Source: Bin125 sp026705025 (GTDB lineage: Bacteria; Chloroflexota; Dehalococcoidia; Bin125). Taken from it: a stretch of DNA of 64,000 bases. The notes beneath the pieces were generated by a model, which saw only the letters and a list, made by a program, of their open reading frames with translations, made no database searches and was not told where the DNA came from. Both the position numbers and the translations under genes were made by a program. Location of the stretch: NCBI GenBank assembly GCA_026705025.1, contig JAPPBN010000026.1, positions 62,001-126,000 on the forward strand, read 5' to 3'. Shown in pieces: positions 60,754-64,000 of the stretch (position 1 is its first letter; each line of letters starts with the position of its first letter).

Positions 60754-61428
60754 CTAGTTGGCCGTCACGTCAGCCTGGTGATCCTCGACATAACCGTCGA
60801 ACGGCTCTTCGAGGTAGTAAGCCATGCTTTCGAGTTCCATGACGGGATCGATCTGGCGCAGACGCACGCCCTGGGGCACGCTCATCGTCACGGGAGCGTA
60901 GCTGAGAATCGCCCTGACGCCGCCGTCAACCAGGATGTCGATCACGGACGGGGCCGCTTCGGCCGGGACCGCCACGATGCCCATCGCGACGCGCGTTTTC
61001 TGCAGGTACTCGGACAGCCTGGCGACATCGTCAACGCGATAGTTGTCGATCTTTCGGCCGATCTGACTCGGATCGGAGTCGAACACGCGCACAACCTCGA
61101 AGCCGCCCAGCTGGAATCCGCGATAGCCCAGTACCGCGCGCCCCAGCTGCCCCACTCCAACGAGCACCATCTCTTTGACCCGCCCGTTCAGACCGAGGAT
61201 GCTGCGCAGCCGTTCCCTCAGGCTGAGGACCTCATAGCCGCGCCCGCGCTTGCCGAAGCGGCCAAAGTAGGACAGATCCTTGCGAATCTGAGCCGGCGTC
61301 ACGCCAAGCCGACGGCCCAACTCCTGGGAGGAGATGAAATCGCGGCCTTCGCTCGCGAGCAGCCCGAGCTCGCGCGCATAGAGCGGCAGGCGGCGAATGA
61401 CGATATCCGGGATCTCGATCTCGCTCAC
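60754..61428 (-). CDS. rex: Redox-sensing transcriptional repressor Rex
   Basis: 224 residues. The winged helix (IVIRRLPLYARELGLL, ISSQELGRRLGVTPAQIRKD, LSYFGRFGKRGRGYEV) is followed by a Rossmann domain with VGVGQLGRAVLGYRGF and VVRVFDSDPSQIGRKI. Rex senses the NADH/NAD ratio and represses fermentation and respiration genes. The start is GTG at 61428. A short C-terminal tail (EPFDGYVEDHQADVTAN) is lineage-specific. Convergent with the mreB-like gene. Confidence 0.95.
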   Translation of the reverse strand: MSEIEIPDIVIRRLPLYARELGLLASEGRDFISSQELGRRLGVTPAQIRKDLSYFGRFGKRGRGYEVLSLRERLRSILGLNGRVKEMVLVGVGQLGRAVLGYRGFQLGGFEVVRVFDSDPSQIGRKIDNYRVDDVARLSEYLQKTRVAMGIVAVPAEAAPSVIDILVDGGVRAILSYAPVTMSVPQGVRLRQIDPVMELESMAYYLEEPFDGYVEDHQADVTAN

Positions 61429-61528
61429 TCGAACACTCTCGTTGATGATTGCTTGCGGCTCAGACTACAACCGACCGCCCAATTGTCGGCCCGGTATTGA
61501 TTGCGAGGATGTTGCGGCTGTTTGATAT

Positions 61529-62527
61529 CTATAACACACGATCATCGGGCTGGCGCTCTCCGAAATCGTCGGCTCTCAGTGTGTCCAGCGTGCCCAGGTC
61601 GGCGTCCGAGACGTTGGCCAGGTCGACCGCGGCGATCTGATCTTCGAGTTCCGCTCGATTCTTGACTCCCGGGACGACAGTTGAGACGGCAGCCTGCTGC
61701 AGCGCGAATCGCGCCGACCAGCGGGATAGCGGAACTCCGTCTCGCTCCAGGAAACGCAGAGTCCGCGCTCTCCTGTAATCAATGGCTACGAGCGAGTCGG
61801 GCGGCACTGCGCGATCGATGGAGTTGGACAGAGCTCCGGCCGCGAGGTTGCGAATGCCGATCACGCCGATGCCCAGCTCCTCGGCCAGGGGCAGCAGCTG
61901 CCCGTGATCGTGCAGTGACGAGCCGTCAGGCAAGGGTCTGGCGTTCGAGTCGTTGAGCAGGTTGTAGTAGCACTGCACTGTGTCCAGCGAGCCCTCGCGC
62001 AACACCGTTCGGACGGAGCCGCCGTCGCCCATTCCGGTGACGCCCACGTAACGAGTCAGGCCGTCCTGCTTGAGTCGATGCAGCGTGTCAATGGCGAGCA
62101 TCGCGTCGGCCACCGAAACCGAGCGTCGATAGTGGCCCCGCGTCGGCGTAATCGTGTTGTGCAGCTGGAAGAGGTCGACTCGTTCCCGTCGCAGGCGTTC
62201 CAGGGACTCGTGGATGCCGCGCTCCACCGCTGCGGGAATGTCGGCCAGATCGTCCTCACTCAGGGCGACCTTCGTCGCCACCAGCATGTCGTGTCCGCGG
62301 CCTTGCGGAGCCTCGAGCAACGCGCGGCCCAGATTGCGCTCGGCCGCCCCGTCTCCATAGCTCGGAGCGACGTCGTAGAAGTTGATCCCTTCCGCCATCG
62401 CGAAGGTGATCGTCTCGGCAATCTCCTCGTCCGTGGTTTCGCCCCAGACGTGCCCAATCCCGCCGCCGCCCAGACCGATCTCGGAAACGACCAGCCCTGT
62501 CCGTCCCAACTTGCGGTATCGCATCAT
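61529..62527 (-). CDS. Aldo/keto reductase
   Basis: 332 residues. MRYRKLGRTGLVVSEIGLGG is the classic start; the tetrad is visible as Asp and Tyr in FYDVAPSYGDG, Lys in VATKVAL and His in LFQLHNT. GVIGIRNLAAGALS and VVPGVKNRAELED follow in the second half. NADPH-dependent reduction of aldehydes or ketones is expected. Transcribed toward rex, 100 bases upstream of it on the same strand. The spacer has an AT-rich stretch (61510-61540). Confidence 0.92.
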   Translation of the reverse strand: MMRYRKLGRTGLVVSEIGLGGGGIGHVWGETTDEEIAETITFAMAEGINFYDVAPSYGDGAAERNLGRALLEAPQGRGHDMLVATKVALSEDDLADIPAAVERGIHESLERLRRERVDLFQLHNTITPTRGHYRRSVSVADAMLAIDTLHRLKQDGLTRYVGVTGMGDGGSVRTVLREGSLDTVQCYYNLLNDSNARPLPDGSSLHDHGQLLPLAEELGIGVIGIRNLAAGALSNSIDRAVPPDSLVAIDYRRARTLRFLERDGVPLSRWSARFALQQAAVSTVVPGVKNRAELEDQIAAVDLANVSDADLGTLDTLRADDFGERQPDDRVL

Positions 62528-62622
62528 CGCCAGTCACTCCCTCTCGGCCGCTCCCGTTCAGCCCGTTCCGGTGAGGCTACCCGCGCTTCGGGCTACGGGC
62601 AGTCGCGAGGTAGAGTCTCTGC

Positions 62623-63306
62623 ATGCCCAGACCATCACATCTCACCACGTGGCCGAGCCTGGCCGAGTTACCGTCCCTCTACCCCGACGCTCGCAACCGG
62701 ATCAATCGCGGCCCCTACATGTATCGCGCAGGCAAGACGTGGCCGCTTCCCTCTCGGGTCGACACAGCGAACCGGATCGCAGTCCTCGCAGTCGGCAGCA
62801 ACGCGTACCCCCGACAATTGTCGGACAAGCTGTCTGGAACGCCGGCGGATCTGCAGGGAATCCCGACCGTACCGGCGATTCTGTCCGATCTCGATGTGGC
62901 CTATTGCCCCGTCCGCTCGCGCAATGGGTACGTCCCGGTCACGTTGACGTCGCGGCCGGGCGCGGTCTGCCTCACCTGGCTTCAATGGCTCACCCTCGAA
63001 CAGCTCAACCTGATCTCGTCGACCGAGGGGTCGCGATATGCACTGGTCGGAGGCTCGTCATTGGCGCAGTCTGCAATCATTCCGGCTCATCTGCGCCGCC
63101 CGGCCGCGATCTACGCATGGTGGTTCGACTCCCTGCTGCGCCGCGACGGCTTCACCGTCTGGCTGGATGTCTACCGACGAGGAATCGAGCCGGATCTTGA
63201 TCGGTTGGAGTCGAAGGAAAATGAGCTGCCGAGCGATTGGATCGAGGTACCCCGGACAGCCGAACATCACGCGATATCACAAGAAATTATGAGCGAAATC
63301 TGTTAG
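62623..63306 (+). CDS. Uncharacterised protein, weakly gamma-glutamylcyclotransferase-like
   Basis: 227 residues, not firmly recognised. The segment IAVLAVGSNAYPRQLSDKL resembles the GSN motif of gamma-glutamylcyclotransferase-like folds (usually YGSN). FTVWLDVYRRGIEPDLDRLE is compatible with the fold's second half. The acidic catalytic residue cannot be placed with confidence. No signal peptide or membrane segment. It lies divergent from the aldo/keto reductase and 35 bases ahead of gyrA, which may be co-transcribed. Confidence 0.6.
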   Translation: MPRPSHLTTWPSLAELPSLYPDARNRINRGPYMYRAGKTWPLPSRVDTANRIAVLAVGSNAYPRQLSDKLSGTPADLQGIPTVPAILSDLDVAYCPVRSRNGYVPVTLTSRPGAVCLTWLQWLTLEQLNLISSTEGSRYALVGGSSLAQSAIIPAHLRRPAAIYAWWFDSLLRRDGFTVWLDVYRRGIEPDLDRLESKENELPSDWIEVPRTAEHHAISQEIMSEIC

Positions 63307-63341
63307 CATAATGAGCACAACACCATCGCTGGAGCCCACGC

Positions 63342-64000
63342 TTGGTTACTGAACAGACGGCGCCGGAGCAGCCCATCCGTACCCTCGTCGAGGAGATGAG
63401 TTCCTCATATCTCGATTACGCGATGAGCGTGATCGTCTCGCGCGCCCTACCGGATGTGCGTGACGGGCTGAAGCCGGTCCAGCGACGCATTCTTTATGCA
63501 ATGGACGATCTCGGCATGCGGGCCAATCAACCGCATCGTAAGTCCGCTCGTATTGTTGGCGAAGTGCTTGGTAAGTATCATCCACACTCCGACCAACCCG
63601 TATATGACGCAATGGTACGTATGGCGCAAGACTTTTCCCTGCGTCATACGTTGGTAGATGGTCAGGGAAACTTTGGATCAATTGATAACGATCCGCCCGC
63701 TGCCATGCGTTATACGGAAGCGCGGCTCTCGCGGATCGCCGAAGAGCTACTTGCCGATTTGGACAAGAACACCGTCGACTTCGCCCCCAACTTCGACGAA
63801 TCGCTCAACGAACCGACCGTGCTCCCCGGCCGGGCGCCCAACCTGCTGCTCAACGGCGCCACCGGCATCGCCGTCGCCATGGCCTGCGACATTCCGCCGC
63901 ACAATCTGGCCGAGCTCGGCGAGGCCGTCAAGACGCTGCTGACCAACGACGCCGCCACGCTGGACGATGTGCTGCAGCACATCCAGGGTCCTGACTTCCC
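63342..64000 (+). CDS. gyrA: DNA gyrase subunit A (or ParC), N-terminal part
   Basis: The frame runs off the window; 219 codons are present from a TTG with GGAG seven bases upstream. SSSYLDYAMSVIVSRALPDV RDGLKPVQRRIL opens the breakage-reunion domain and AMRYTEARL carries the active-site Tyr124. The quinolone-binding helix reads HPHSDQPVYDAMVRMAQ, where most GyrA have HPHGDSAVYD or HPHGDSSVYE: Ser83, Gln85 and Pro86 replace Gly, Ser and Ala/Ser. The codons from about 63480 to 63720 have a far lower GC content at third positions than those just after. AT-rich DNA upstream (63270-63320) probably holds the promoter. Confidence 0.93.
   Translation, partial: MVTEQTAPEQPIRTLVEEMSSSYLDYAMSVIVSRALPDVRDGLKPVQRRILYAMDDLGMRANQPHRKSARIVGEVLGKYHPHSDQPVYDAMVRMAQDFSLRHTLVDGQGNFGSIDNDPPAAMRYTEARLSRIAEELLADLDKNTVDFAPNFDESLNEPTVLPGRAPNLLLNGATGIAVAMACDIPPHNLAELGEAVKTLLTNDAATLDDVLQHIQGPDF

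Noticed and set aside
61517..61538. Rex operator upstream of rex (TGTT...AACA with AT-rich centre)
   Set aside because: The half-sites are spaced ten bases apart and do not fit TTGTGAA-N6-TTCACAA or the TTGTTAA type; symmetry is poor.

Overview
The window is high-GC, gene-dense bacterial chromosome (about 58 protein genes, no rRNA or tRNA seen, one gap over 300 bases). The gene mix suggests a Chloroflexota bacterium, possibly near the marine SAR202 / Dehalococcoidia-like groups. The pointers are Tat-exported lipoprotein solute-binding proteins with Asp runs and Gln-rich linkers, paralogous luciferase-like flavin monooxygenases, a CaiB-type CoA transferase, a tungsten-type aldehyde ferredoxin oxidoreductase, sulfatases, Rex, and an atp-murA-mreB order like that of Bacillus. 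No marker gene settles the placement; it is inference.

Region 1 (1-17253) is a catabolic and uptake island. It holds two peptide/nickel-type ABC importers (four binding proteins, two permease pairs, no ATPase), a CoA transferase cut short by an in-frame TAG, and two cysteine-type sulfatases flanking their formylglycine-generating enzyme. Region 2 (17407-25127) has redox and hydrolase genes (QOR-type reductase, alpha/beta hydrolase, SDR, Prx5-type peroxiredoxin), a DUF433/DUF5615 toxin-antitoxin-like pair, three small membrane-anchored proteins and the aldehyde ferredoxin oxidoreductase.

Region 3 (25391-35186) is a tandem array of MFS exporters behind a divergent HTH gene. Two copies are fused by what looks like a single-base deletion, the orphan tail of a further lost copy survives, and a conserved C-terminal peptide is shared by the array members. 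Region 4 (35183-49796) mixes flavin monooxygenases, MBL-fold hydrolases, an MscS channel, a CDGSH protein, CinA, a MoxR-DUF58-DUF4129 operon, a ComB-like phosphatase, PyrF, another MFS transporter and a bifunctional-nuclease-family protein.

Region 5 (49911-60732) is the ATP synthase operon followed by murA and a degenerate mreB. Two things stand out: subunit a carries an insertion of about 245 residues in an extracytoplasmic loop, and a HAD hydrolase gene lies between atpG and atpD. Region 6 (60754-64000) holds rex, an aldo/keto reductase, an unknown protein and the start of gyrA. The quinolone-resistance region of gyrA has unusual residues and a codon usage sharply different from the sequence just downstream.

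G/C-rich palindromic repeats of three related types are scattered between genes. One lies in frame inside a coding sequence, and at two genes a repeat arm appears to serve as the Shine-Dalgarno sequence.
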